NCBI RefSeq assembly: GCF_015330125.1
Contig: NZ_JADDXR010000002.1
Coordinates: 1,054,001 to 1,118,000, forward strand
From: Zobellia nedashkovskayae
GTDB taxonomy: Bacteria; Bacteroidota; Bacteroidia; Flavobacteriales; Flavobacteriaceae
Reading direction: 5' to 3'
DNA: 64,000 nucleotides
Positions 8,800 to 17,466 of the stretch are shown here, one piece after another. The translations under genes and the position numbers were made by a program. Within the stretch, counting starts at the first letter, position 1; the number at the start of each line of letters is the position of its first letter. Below the pieces are notes generated by a model. That model saw only the letters and a list, made by a program, of their open reading frames with translations. It had not been told where the DNA came from and did not search any database.

Positions 8800-11700
8800 A
8801 TGTTTAGACAAGCCATATACCCGATTTTTGGAGTACTACTTCTTTTCGGATGTTCATCCAAATATGAGAAAAAACCGTCACGTTTCGTTTCAATAACTGC
8901 TGAACATTCCCAAATACACTTTCAAAACACCATTATCGAAAATGATTCGATAAACATTATCGATTTTCAATATTGCTATAACGGAGGTGGTGTTGGTATA
9001 GGTGATTTTAATAATGACGGATTACAAGACGTTGTTTTTACAGGAAACCAAGTTTCTTCAAAAATCTATTTAAATAATGGAAACTTAGCTTTTTCGGATA
9101 TATCCGAAAAAGCTAAGTTTTTTACTGATTCTTGGGTTACAGGTGTTTCAATCGTAGACATAAATTCTGATGGTTGGGACGATATTTACCTAAACGTAGG
9201 TGGGGCAAATTGCAATAATGATTGTCCGAATTTATTATTCGTAAATCAAGGTTTAGACCAAGAAGGTAGTCCGTTTTTTAAAGAAGAGGCAAGGGCGTAT
9301 GGTCTAGATGATACGAACTATGCACAGCAAGCAGTATTTTTCGACTATGATCAAGATGGTGATTTAGATGTCTACATAGTTCATAACGGTAATACTACCC
9401 ATGATAAAAATACACCAATGCCCAAAAAATACTTGCTCGGTCATTTGGCAGATTATCTACTAAAGAACGAGACTATTGAAGGTGTAGGGCACCCGGTGTT
9501 TAGAAATGTGTCAGACAGTTTAAATATTAAGGGCAAAGGCTTTGGTCTAGGTGTAGGCATACATGATTTTAATGGAGACAACTTGCCCGATATTTATGTG
9601 TCCAATGATTTCATTACAGATGATCTACTGTATATTAATAATGCAACTATTACGACTGATCATCCAACTTTTATAGAATCTAGTAAAGATTATCTGTCCC
9701 ATGAAACGTATAATGCAATGGGTGTAGATATTGCAGATATCAATAACGATGCTGCACCAGATATTTTGGTGGTTGATATGTTGCCAAATCAGTACAAAAG
9801 GCAGAAGTTGATGTTAGGGAGTATGAATTATGATAAATATCTTCTGTCGCAAACTAACGCGTATACAAATCAATTCATGCACAACACGCTTCAATTGGGC
9901 AACGGATTCATAGGAAAAAAGCCATTAAAGTATAGCGAAGTTGGTTTTCAAAAAGGCATTTCAAGTACCGATTGGAGCTGGGCTCCGTTAATGGTAGATT
10001 TTGATAATGATGGGGATAAAGATATTTACATTACCAACGGCTATGTAAAAGATATTACAGATTTAGATTTTATCAACTACTCAAATGATAACGGCATATT
10101 TGGCACACAAGAAGCAAGAAGTAAAAGGGTAAAGGAGTCAGTATCTAAATTACCAGGTATTCATCTTCCCAATTTTATTTATGAGCAAGTTGCTGATGAG
10201 CACTTTAATGATGTGTCTAAAACCTGGATAAGTGAGAAAGCATCTTTCTCCAATGGTTCAGCATATGCAGATTTAGATAATGATGGAGATTTAGATTTGG
10301 TAGTCAATAATATTAATGAGAAGGCCTTTGTTTTAGAGAATACAACATCAAAAACTAACGAAGCAAATTATCTTAGAATTCGACTTAACGGGGGCTTGCA
10401 AAACTCAAAGGCAATTGGGGCTAAAATCTCATTATATAATAAGAGCATCGAACAAAATCAATATCAATCTGTTATCAGAGGGTATTTATCTTCAATGGAG
10501 CCCATTGTACATTTCGGATTAAAAGACACTATAATAGACTCTTTAAAAGTAAAGTGGCCTAACGGTAAAACTACGATAAAACATAATGTAGCTGCCAATC
10601 AGGTTTTGACATTGATTCAGACCGAAGCATCTGATATAGCTGCATACCCTAAAGAGAAAAAATTGTTGTTCACATCAGATACAACAATGGTAAATCACAA
10701 ACAAGACGATACTCTTTTAAACGAATATACTTTTCAACATTTATTGGTAAAACAACATACGCCAAAAAGTTCTTGTATTGTTGCCGCCAACGTTGACGGG
10801 GTAGCTGGTGATGAATTATTCATTGGAGGTTATAGAGGAAAACCAGGTAGTATTTGGTTTCAAAATGAGGAAGGTGTGTATATGCCATCTCAATTTTTAG
10901 AACCGGAATTCGATGATGTTGAGGCTGTGTTTTTCGACATTGATATGGATGGTGATTTAGACCTCTATGTAGCGAGTGGTGGTAATAGATTTGAAAAAGA
11001 ATCCAAGTATTATCAAGATCGAATATATTTAAACGATGGTGAAGGCGTCTTTGCTAAAAGTGAAAATATAGCGCCTAAAGGAGGCCAAAGTACAAGTGTG
11101 ATTGCCGCAGAAGATTTTGACAAAGATGGTGACGTAGATGTTTTTGTGGGGGCACGGTTAACGCCAAAAGCATATCCATTGTTACCGGAAAGCTCCCTTT
11201 TAATTAATGACAAAGGTAGTTGCAGCAAGAAATTCGAATCACTCTTTTCAAACTTAGGTATGGTAACTAGCGCTGTATGGGAAGATGTAGATAATGATTC
11301 TTGGAAAGATTTGATTGTGGTTGGTGAGTTTATGGAAATTATTATTTTTAAAAATCACAAGGGTAGCTTACAACCAATGGCTATTACCTGGTTAAATGAA
11401 AATGACCAGCAAATAAATACCTCTGGGTGGTGGAACAAGATAGTTGCCGCTGACATTGATAAAGATGGCGATATAGATTTTATAATCGGAAATCAGGGTA
11501 TAAATGGTTTTATGAAACCAACACAAGCCCAACCAATTTATCTATATAAGAACGACTTTGATAAAAATGGAAGTTTTGATCCTGTTTTGGCAAAATATTT
11601 TAATACCGAAAAAGGAGACATCTTATTACCGGTACATACTAGAGACGATATCATGAAACAATTGACTGTTCTAAAAAATGAATATACAACCTATGAATCT

Positions 11701-12138
11701 TTTACGAATGCAAATTTTCAAGAGCTACTTAAAATTGAGGACTTAGCAGAAGAAACATTACAAGCAACTATTTTTGAGAGTAGTTATGCAGAGAATTTAG
11801 GCAAAGGAAAATTTAGATTGTCGTCGCTTCCCAGTCAATGCCAAGTAGCTCCGGTTCAAGATATATTAATAGATGATTTTGACGGCGATAGTAATTTGGA
11901 TATTCTAATTGTGGGTAATGATGTGACTTCAGAAACACTTTACGGAAATCAAGATGCATTAACTGGCCTATTAATTAAGCGGTCTGATAATGATTTTATG
12001 GTGGTAAGAAGTAAAGAATCTGGTTTTTACGTCCCAGGGCAATCTAACCACCTAATTAAAGGAAGCGATAGAAATGGGAAGCAATTTTTAATGGCCACCC
12101 AATATAATGAGGAAGCAAAAGTATTTTTAAAGAAATAA
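8800..12138 (+). CDS. FG-GAP/VCBS-repeat lipoprotein with UnbV (ASPIC) domain
   Basis: 1112-residue lipoprotein (lipobox LLLFGC, Cys18). About a dozen calcium-loop motifs of the DxDxDGxxD kind are spread along it, for example GDFNNDGLQD near residue 69, DYDQDGDLDV, DFDNDGDKDI, DLDNDGDLDL, DIDMDGDLDL and DIDKDGDIDF, the pattern of integrin-like beta-propeller blades. A UnbV/ASPIC-type domain sits at about 525-605 (RLNGGLQNSKAIGAKI, VHFGLKD, VKWPNG). The family often accompanies SusC/SusD pairs in marine Bacteroidota; a role in surface binding or ligand presentation is inferred, not shown. The coding sequence contains a perfect 40-bp palindrome at 9081-9120. Confidence 0.85.
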   Translation: MFRQAIYPIFGVLLLFGCSSKYEKKPSRFVSITAEHSQIHFQNTIIENDSINIIDFQYCYNGGGVGIGDFNNDGLQDVVFTGNQVSSKIYLNNGNLAFSDISEKAKFFTDSWVTGVSIVDINSDGWDDIYLNVGGANCNNDCPNLLFVNQGLDQEGSPFFKEEARAYGLDDTNYAQQAVFFDYDQDGDLDVYIVHNGNTTHDKNTPMPKKYLLGHLADYLLKNETIEGVGHPVFRNVSDSLNIKGKGFGLGVGIHDFNGDNLPDIYVSNDFITDDLLYINNATITTDHPTFIESSKDYLSHETYNAMGVDIADINNDAAPDILVVDMLPNQYKRQKLMLGSMNYDKYLLSQTNAYTNQFMHNTLQLGNGFIGKKPLKYSEVGFQKGISSTDWSWAPLMVDFDNDGDKDIYITNGYVKDITDLDFINYSNDNGIFGTQEARSKRVKESVSKLPGIHLPNFIYEQVADEHFNDVSKTWISEKASFSNGSAYADLDNDGDLDLVVNNINEKAFVLENTTSKTNEANYLRIRLNGGLQNSKAIGAKISLYNKSIEQNQYQSVIRGYLSSMEPIVHFGLKDTIIDSLKVKWPNGKTTIKHNVAANQVLTLIQTEASDIAAYPKEKKLLFTSDTTMVNHKQDDTLLNEYTFQHLLVKQHTPKSSCIVAANVDGVAGDELFIGGYRGKPGSIWFQNEEGVYMPSQFLEPEFDDVEAVFFDIDMDGDLDLYVASGGNRFEKESKYYQDRIYLNDGEGVFAKSENIAPKGGQSTSVIAAEDFDKDGDVDVFVGARLTPKAYPLLPESSLLINDKGSCSKKFESLFSNLGMVTSAVWEDVDNDSWKDLIVVGEFMEIIIFKNHKGSLQPMAITWLNENDQQINTSGWWNKIVAADIDKDGDIDFIIGNQGINGFMKPTQAQPIYLYKNDFDKNGSFDPVLAKYFNTEKGDILLPVHTRDDIMKQLTVLKNEYTTYESFTNANFQELLKIEDLAEETLQATIFESSYAENLGKGKFRLSSLPSQCQVAPVQDILIDDFDGDSNLDILIVGNDVTSETLYGNQDALTGLLIKRSDNDFMVVRSKESGFYVPGQSNHLIKGSDRNGKQFLMATQYNEEAKVFLKK
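9081..9120. repeat. perfect 40-bp palindrome inside the FG-GAP lipoprotein gene
   Basis: The 20 bases 9081-9100 are the exact reverse complement of 9101-9120, centred on GGATATATCC, with no spacer. The flanks (9080 and 9121) do not pair. It codes for residues of about 94-107 (LAFSDISEKAKF) without disturbing the frame. The transcript would form a very stable hairpin near the 5' end of the gene, and the DNA could extrude a cruciform. Confidence 0.95.
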
Positions 12139-12282
12139 TAGAAGAGTTCATATGAAAATAGGTATAGATGCTGGGTATAACATAAGGTTTCAGAAATTAC
12201 CACACTACCATGTGGAATTCTGACAACTAAAAATATATGGCACTATTATGAATTGTTCTGCACTTCTTTGAACACTAAAAAG

Positions 12283-12354
12283 TGACCTCGGCAAGAATCG
12301 AACTTGCATCTAAAGTTTAGGAAACTTCTATTCTATCCATTGAACTACGAGGCC
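12283..12354 (-). tRNA. tRNA-Arg, anticodon CCU
   Basis: Read on the minus strand from G12354. The acceptor stem GGCCTCG pairs with CGAGGTC (one G-U). A D arm (GTTC ... GGAT region) follows. The anticodon stem GAAGT/ACTTT closes the loop TTCCTAA, giving anticodon CCT and decoding AGG. The T arm is CAAG-TTCGATT-CTTG, and the discriminator base is A. CCA is not encoded. A TAnnTTTG-type box (12376-12369, TACTTTTG) lies about 15 bp upstream and may be its promoter. Confidence 0.93.
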
Positions 12355-12448
12355 ATTTAACTAAGGGGCAAAAGTAAAGTTTTTTTGTATTTGCAGAAAA
12401 AACCGAGTAACTAATTTCACCTTATTTTTGTCCCAAATTGTAAGGCCA

Positions 12449-13723
12449 CTAATCAATAAACATATTAGGAAGTGCTAAAGAAAACCAAGGAAACAAAGTA
12501 ACTAGAATTAACACCACAAAACTTACCAGCAAAAAGGGCAGACCTGCCTTACTTACTTCCCCAATAGATATTTTACCAATGCTAGATGCTACAAAAAGAC
12601 ATACTCCCACAGGTGGCGTGGTCAATCCTATAATTAAATTCAATACAGCTATTACGGCAAAGTGAACAGGATCAACATCTACAGCTAAAGCCACTTTCAA
12701 TAAAATTGGAAACAGAATTAAAAGAGCTGCAACCGTCTCCATGAAAGTACCCACTATAATCAACAAGAGATTAATCAATAGTAATACTACATACTTGTTG
12801 TCTGTAAAACCTAGAATTTCACTGGAAATACTTTGCGGAATCTGTTCTGTAATCAGTATATAACCAAACAGGTTGGCAAAACCTACCAAAACCATAAGGG
12901 AAGCAGAGGTTTTCATACTATCCAGAAAGACGACCTGAATGTTCTTGAAATTCAATTTTTTATAAACGAACTTACCAATGATCAAAGCATAGACTACAGC
13001 AATTATAGATGCTTCTGTAGGTGTAAAAAGTCCTCCAATAATACCGTACAGAATGATAAAGGTCATTAAAAGCGACCAAAATGTATCAACAAAGCCAAGG
13101 GTTACCTGCTTTAGCGTACTTCTAGCATGTTTGGGATAATTTCGCTTTCTAGATATTACATAGGCAGTAATCAATAGCCCAATACCTAAAAGTAAGCCTG
13201 GCAAAGCACCTGCAAGAAACAATTTACCTACCGAAAGTCCACTTAATGTCGCGGCGATAATCATAGGTACACTGGGAGGAACAATAGGACCAATAGTTGA
13301 AGAAGCCGCCGTAACAGCGCATGAAAAACCAGTGTCGTAACCTTCCTTTTTCATTGCAGGAATCATAATAGACCCCATACTTGCCGTATCGGAAATAGCT
13401 GTACCTGAAATACCTGCGAACAACATAGATGCTCCAATATTAACCAATGAAAGTCCGCCTCTAATGTGCCCCAACAAATGATTACAGAATGTGATTATTT
13501 TCTCCGTCAGACCACCTTGGTTCATGAGATTTCCTGCCATAATAAAACCAGGAACACTTAGTAAAACGAATACATCAATACCCGAATACATTTTCATTGG
13601 AATGATAATCAACGGAATACCTTTTACCAAAATGTAACTCAAGCATGAGAGTCCAAGTGCAAAAGCTATAGGAAAACGTAAAACGAGACATACCACAAAT
13701 ACTAGAACAAGAACCCAAATCAT
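12449..13723 (-). CDS. TRAP transporter large permease (DctM type)
   Basis: 424-residue inner-membrane protein of the DctM/IT family, the channel-forming subunit of a sodium-driven tripartite uptake system. It is almost entirely hydrophobic with about twelve membrane segments. Family landmarks include the start VLVFVVCLVLRFPIAFALG, the GISGTAISDTASMGSIMIPAM segment near residue 105, STIGPIVPPSVPMII near residue 142 and LTTPPVGVCLFVASSI near the C-terminus. The ATG overlaps the stop of the small permease gene by 4 bp, so translation is coupled. Substrate unknown; the family takes C4-dicarboxylates, keto acids and uronates. Confidence 0.92.
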   Translation of the reverse strand: MIWVLVLVFVVCLVLRFPIAFALGLSCLSYILVKGIPLIIIPMKMYSGIDVFVLLSVPGFIMAGNLMNQGGLTEKIITFCNHLLGHIRGGLSLVNIGASMLFAGISGTAISDTASMGSIMIPAMKKEGYDTGFSCAVTAASSTIGPIVPPSVPMIIAATLSGLSVGKLFLAGALPGLLLGIGLLITAYVISRKRNYPKHARSTLKQVTLGFVDTFWSLLMTFIILYGIIGGLFTPTEASIIAVVYALIIGKFVYKKLNFKNIQVVFLDSMKTSASLMVLVGFANLFGYILITEQIPQSISSEILGFTDNKYVVLLLINLLLIIVGTFMETVAALLILFPILLKVALAVDVDPVHFAVIAVLNLIIGLTTPPVGVCLFVASSIGKISIGEVSKAGLPFLLVSFVVLILVTLFPWFSLALPNMFID

Positions 13724-14184
13724 GATTTAGAATTTTTATAATTTCTTTGGATTTTTTTCCAGAGGTAATAACTGACGGAAGCAGACATAATGAACATACT
13801 AAAAAAGGCAATTCCCATATTAAAACCCATACTGGGTGATTTTTCCGAAATACCCAATAACATAAATTGTATGGAATAGATTGCCATGACAGCAAATAAA
13901 AACAATGAGATTATGGGAATAACTTTAACCAATAAGCGCTGCATTTTTACAGGAAAACTACTAAAGAACATATCTAAATGAACATAATACTCATTTTTCA
14001 TAGCTAGGCCAGCACCAAAAGACATGGCATAAATAAAGAATAGACGCGAAGCTTCCTCTGTCCACGTTGGGGTATCTAATGGCGTAAACCTGCAGAAAAT
14101 CTGCAATAACACGGTAAATATGAGTCCCCAAGTACTTAATAACACCCCAACCTTTAAAATGCGCCCAATAGTTTTATGAAGCAT
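13720..14184 (-). CDS. TRAP transporter small permease (DctQ type)
   Basis: 154 residues with four predicted membrane helices, the usual topology of DctQ. The family pattern DTPTWTEEASRLFFIYAMSFGAG (seen in two pieces, TPTWTEEASRLFF and YAMSFGAGLA, about residues 37-60) is clear. It overlaps the binding-protein gene by 11 bp and the large-permease gene by 4 bp, so the three subunits form a tightly coupled unit in the order P-Q-M. It forms the membrane complex with DctM. Confidence 0.9.
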   Translation of the reverse strand: MLHKTIGRILKVGVLLSTWGLIFTVLLQIFCRFTPLDTPTWTEEASRLFFIYAMSFGAGLAMKNEYYVHLDMFFSSFPVKMQRLLVKVIPIISLFLFAVMAIYSIQFMLLGISEKSPSMGFNMGIAFFSMFIMSASVSYYLWKKIQRNYKNSKS

Positions 14185-15184
14185 CCTTTTCTACTTTAAG
14201 TTGATCGTATATTTTTTTCATTTCGGGGGAAAGACTATTGTAAATGGCTTCTTCACACCTTTGTTGGAAAGCATCTTTATCCACCTCAATAAACTCCATT
14301 CCTTTTGCTTTCAGTTGATTTTGAACCTCCTTTTCATTCTCTAAAAAAAGATGGTGTTCATAGGCTTGCATATCATTTGCCGCTAGTAAAAAAATTTTCT
14401 GTAAATCAGGCGGGAGTCTTTGAAATTGCTTTTCGCCAATAACGGGATAAACCCAACTTATGACGTGACCAGTTAGGTTTAAGTACTTTTGCACCTCAGC
14501 AAAACCGGCATTATTAATTAATGCAAACGGATTCTCTTGTGCCTCTATAGTACCTTGTTGCAAAGAAGTAAAAACCTCCGAAAAGGCCATGGGCGTAGGT
14601 TTTGCCCCAAGAGCTTTCCAAAGGGTTACGAATGATGGTACGTTTGGCACTCTAACAATAAGTCCGTCCAAATCATCAGGGTGTCTTATGGGTCTATTTG
14701 ATGTTAAATGTCTTGGACCTCGCTCAAAGTGACCTAACGAACGTAAGCCTGACTTATTAATCATTTCTTCTTCCATCAACTTACCTATAGGTCCATTAAT
14801 GTACCTATTCATATCAGTTGAATCCTGCATCAAAAAAGGAAGTTCACAGAAAGTGGCTACTTCAAACCAATTGGTAAGCGTAGAACCTGTAGTGGTCATA
14901 TCAATAACATCGGCTTGAATAAGTCTAATGGCCTCAATTTCTTTAGCTAACTGCTCGGACGGATATACTTCTACCTTAATTCTTCCTTTGGAGCGTTCTT
15001 CAAGAATTTGCGAAAAATAGACAAAGGCCTTATACCAAGTGTGTTCTTCATTCACCAAAAGAGCGGTGCGTAAAAGGAATTCTGGTTCGGCTTTATCCGG
15101 CTTACAACTATTAAAGGTTAAGAGAATAAAAAAACAAAGAATCGTTTTTCGGAAAATAGAATTTGACAATAACCAATGGTCCAT
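14174..15184 (-). CDS. TRAP transporter solute-binding lipoprotein (DctP type)
   Basis: 336 residues. The N-terminus has a hydrophobic segment and lipobox LTFNSC (Cys27), so the protein is lipid-anchored on the periplasmic face rather than freely soluble. DctP features: SEQLAKEIEAIRLIQADVID near residue 76, the ligand-carboxylate arginine context GLIVRVPNVPSF near residue 170, and FSEVFTSLQQGTIEAQENP near residue 200. The conserved Arg suggests an organic acid ligand. The gene starts 2 bp after the RidA gene, pointing to one operon. The ligand itself cannot be read from the sequence. Confidence 0.9.
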   Translation of the reverse strand: MDHWLLSNSIFRKTILCFFILLTFNSCKPDKAEPEFLLRTALLVNEEHTWYKAFVYFSQILEERSKGRIKVEVYPSEQLAKEIEAIRLIQADVIDMTTTGSTLTNWFEVATFCELPFLMQDSTDMNRYINGPIGKLMEEEMINKSGLRSLGHFERGPRHLTSNRPIRHPDDLDGLIVRVPNVPSFVTLWKALGAKPTPMAFSEVFTSLQQGTIEAQENPFALINNAGFAEVQKYLNLTGHVISWVYPVIGEKQFQRLPPDLQKIFLLAANDMQAYEHHLFLENEKEVQNQLKAKGMEFIEVDKDAFQQRCEEAIYNSLSPEMKKIYDQLKVEKDAS

Positions 15185-15186
15185 AT

Positions 15187-15723
15187 CTAATCTTCTACCT
15201 CAACAATCATTTCTACCTCAACAGCAATATTACCGGGTAAAGATCCCATACCCACTGCGGCACGTGCATGTTTACCTCTCTCACCAAAAACTTCTACCAT
15301 TAAATCTGAATACCCATTAACTACCTTGGGTTGATCTGTAAAATCAGAAACGGCATTTACCATACCGCGAACTTTAACAATGCGCTTTACTTTTTTAAGG
15401 TCTCCCAATTCCAATTTTAAAACCGAGATTTGATTAATTGCTGTAATTCTAGCAGCTTCATATCCCTCTTCAATAGTAAGGTCAGCTCCTAGCTTTCCAG
15501 TTATGTTTTCACCGTTAGGTTTCGTTGGACCTTTACCCGCAAGAAAAATAAGGTTTCCTGTGCGTACGGCATTTACATAATTACCGATGGCGGCAGATGG
15601 TTCAGAAAGCTCTATACCAAGTTCTACAAGCCTGGCTTCCGGATCATACTCGGTTTCATTTTGGGCAAATCCATTAAATGAAGTAAAAACAAAAATTGAG
15701 GTAATTAAAATTAGGTTTTTCAT
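15187..15723 (-). CDS. RidA/YjgF-family protein with signal peptide
   Basis: 178 residues from the ATG at 15723. This start gives a clear signal peptide (MKNLILITSIFVFTSFNGFAQ), so an open extension to 15780 is probably untranslated. The mature part is a RidA domain: IELSEPSAAIGNYVNAVRTGNLIFLAG, then the conserved arginine region HARAAVGMGSLPGN and VEVEMIVEVE at the end. Cytoplasmic RidA proteins hydrolyse reactive enamines/imines; an exported one is unusual, and its substrate is unknown. First gene of the TRAP operon, so its product may act on the transported compound in the periplasm. Confidence 0.85.
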   Translation of the reverse strand: MKNLILITSIFVFTSFNGFAQNETEYDPEARLVELGIELSEPSAAIGNYVNAVRTGNLIFLAGKGPTKPNGENITGKLGADLTIEEGYEAARITAINQISVLKLELGDLKKVKRIVKVRGMVNAVSDFTDQPKVVNGYSDLMVEVFGERGKHARAAVGMGSLPGNIAVEVEMIVEVED

Positions 15724-15806
15724 ATGGTCTGAATTCTTTCTTGAAACTACAAGATAAGAATTTCTTACTTCCCTTAACATCTTCGAAAACAGAAAATAAA
15801 CAACAA

Positions 15807-15844
15807 CAAAAGTACATATTATTTCAAATATGAAACTAGTTTCA
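15807..15844 (-). promoter_or_regulatory. candidate promoter and operator of the RidA-TRAP operon
   Basis: On the minus strand TACTTTTG (15814-15807) matches the -7 consensus TAnnTTTG, 84 bp before the RidA start. A 14-bp perfect palindrome, TGAAACTAGTTTCA (15831-15844), lies where the -33 element would be and no good TTG is present there. This is the arrangement of a repressor or activator site (LacI or GntR families use such palindromes), but the protein is not identified in the window. Confidence 0.4.
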
Positions 15845-15940
15845 GAAAAGCATGGATTTAGAATAAGGTATCTGTATATTTTTAAATTGTATGTAAACTG
15901 ATGTATTCTAATGAAACATTAAACTAGAAAAATAATTTAT

Positions 15941-17446
15941 TTAAATTCCTTTAATACCATAAGCAGCATCGTTCCAACGTAATTCTTGTTTAAAGCGATA
16001 GAGGTCTGTTTTTTCATCAATCAACAAAAATTCTATATCCATGATTTCGGCAAAATCCTCTAGTGATTCTGCGGAAATATTCTGACTATAACAAGTGTGA
16101 TGTGCTCCTCCGCCATAAATCCATGCTGCAGCAGCAGTTTGGAGGTCTGGTTTGGCATCCCACAACACTCTAGCTACAGGAAGGTTTGGCATATCATTTT
16201 CGATTTCTAAAGCCTCTACTTTATTGACCAACATTCTAAACCGATTACCCATATCTACAACCGATGCATTCAAAGCCTTACCGGCACTCGCATTAAACAC
16301 TAAACGCACAGGGTCTTCTTTTCCACCGATTCCCAAAGGATGGATTTCGCAAGAAACATTTCCTTTGGCAATTGACGGGCAAATTTCCAACATATGCGAA
16401 CCTAAAACTGTAGTATTTTCAGGATCAAAATGATAGGTGTAATCTTCCATAAAACTGTTTCCGCCTTCAAGACCTGCACCCATAACTTTCATGGTGCGAA
16501 CTAGTGCGGCGGTCTTCCAATCACCTTCTCCACCAAAACCATAACCACTGGCCATTAGTCTTTGTGTAGCGATACCCGGCAATTGTTTCATTCCGTGTAA
16601 ATCTTCAAAAGTATCGGTAAAAGCGGTATAACCACCCTCCTCAAGAAAAGCACGCATACCCAATTCTATTTTGGCTGCATCCCTTAAAGAATTGCGCATA
16701 CTTCCGTCGGACTTAATTTTAGCTGCCATAGTATACGAATCCTCATATTCTTGAATTAACGTATTTATTTGATCATCGGAAACTCCATCTATATATTTAA
16801 CTAGGTCACCTACTCCATATCCGTTTACTTCGTAACCGAATTTTAATTGAGCAGAAACCTTGTTACCTTCTGTGACCGCTACTTGGCGCATATTATCACC
16901 AAAACGAGCCACTTTCATATCTTTTGAATCAGCAACAGCACATGCCACACGGCACCAATTACCCACTTTCTGTAAAACGGATTCATTTTTCCAATGACCA
17001 ACTATCACTTTTCGGTTCAATCGCATTCTTGACGCTAAAAAACCAAATTCCCGTCCACCATGCGCCGACTGGTTCAGGTTCATGAAATCCATATCAATCG
17101 CATTCCACGGAATATCGCGGTTATACTGTGTATGTAGGTGCAAAAATGGTTTCTGAAGTGCTTGCAGACCAGCAATCCACATTTTAGCCGGAGAGAAGGT
17201 ATGCATCCATAAAATTAAACCTACGCAGGCATCCGTATTGTTGGCCTCTTTACATAAAATACTTATTTCACCAGCAGTTTTAACCACGGGTTTAAAAATA
17301 ACCCTTACCGGAATTATCTTGTTGCCATCATAATACTGGGCTATCTCAGCAGAATGCTCCGCTACCTGCGCTAAAGTTTCTGGCCCGTATAGATGTTGGC
17401 TGCCCGTTGCGAACCAAATTTCATTCTTATTTAAATCAATCATCAT
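15941..17446 (-). CDS. araA: L-arabinose isomerase
   Basis: Converts L-arabinose to L-ribulose in the cytoplasm. 501 residues, the normal family length. Landmarks include the start [25 protein letters not shown] near residue 92, QYNRDIPW near residue 117, the metal-site region [15 protein letters not shown] near residue 300, [11 protein letters not shown] near residue 328 and [10 protein letters not shown] near residue 447. It closes the arabinose operon, 20 bp after the symporter gene. No terminator hairpin is obvious in the 160 bp before the RidA gene. Confidence 0.97.
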   Translation of the reverse strand: MMIDLNKNEIWFATGSQHLYGPETLAQVAEHSAEIAQYYDGNKIIPVRVIFKPVVKTAGEISILCKEANNTDACVGLILWMHTFSPAKMWIAGLQALQKPFLHLHTQYNRDIPWNAIDMDFMNLNQSAHGGREFGFLASRMRLNRKVIVGHWKNESVLQKVGNWCRVACAVADSKDMKVARFGDNMRQVAVTEGNKVSAQLKFGYEVNGYGVGDLVKYIDGVSDDQINTLIQEYEDSYTMAAKIKSDGSMRNSLRDAAKIELGMRAFLEEGGYTAFTDTFEDLHGMKQLPGIATQRLMASGYGFGGEGDWKTAALVRTMKVMGAGLEGGNSFMEDYTYHFDPENTTVLGSHMLEICPSIAKGNVSCEIHPLGIGGKEDPVRLVFNASAGKALNASVVDMGNRFRMLVNKVEALEIENDMPNLPVARVLWDAKPDLQTAAAAWIYGGGAHHTCYSQNISAESLEDFAEIMDIEFLLIDEKTDLYRFKQELRWNDAAYGIKGI

Positions 17447-17466
17447 TTATCAAAATAAATTTATCA

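Noticed and set aside
12180..12240. Small CCACA/TGTGG hairpin between the FG-GAP gene and the tRNA
   Set aside because: Short stem with no T-run; could be chance.
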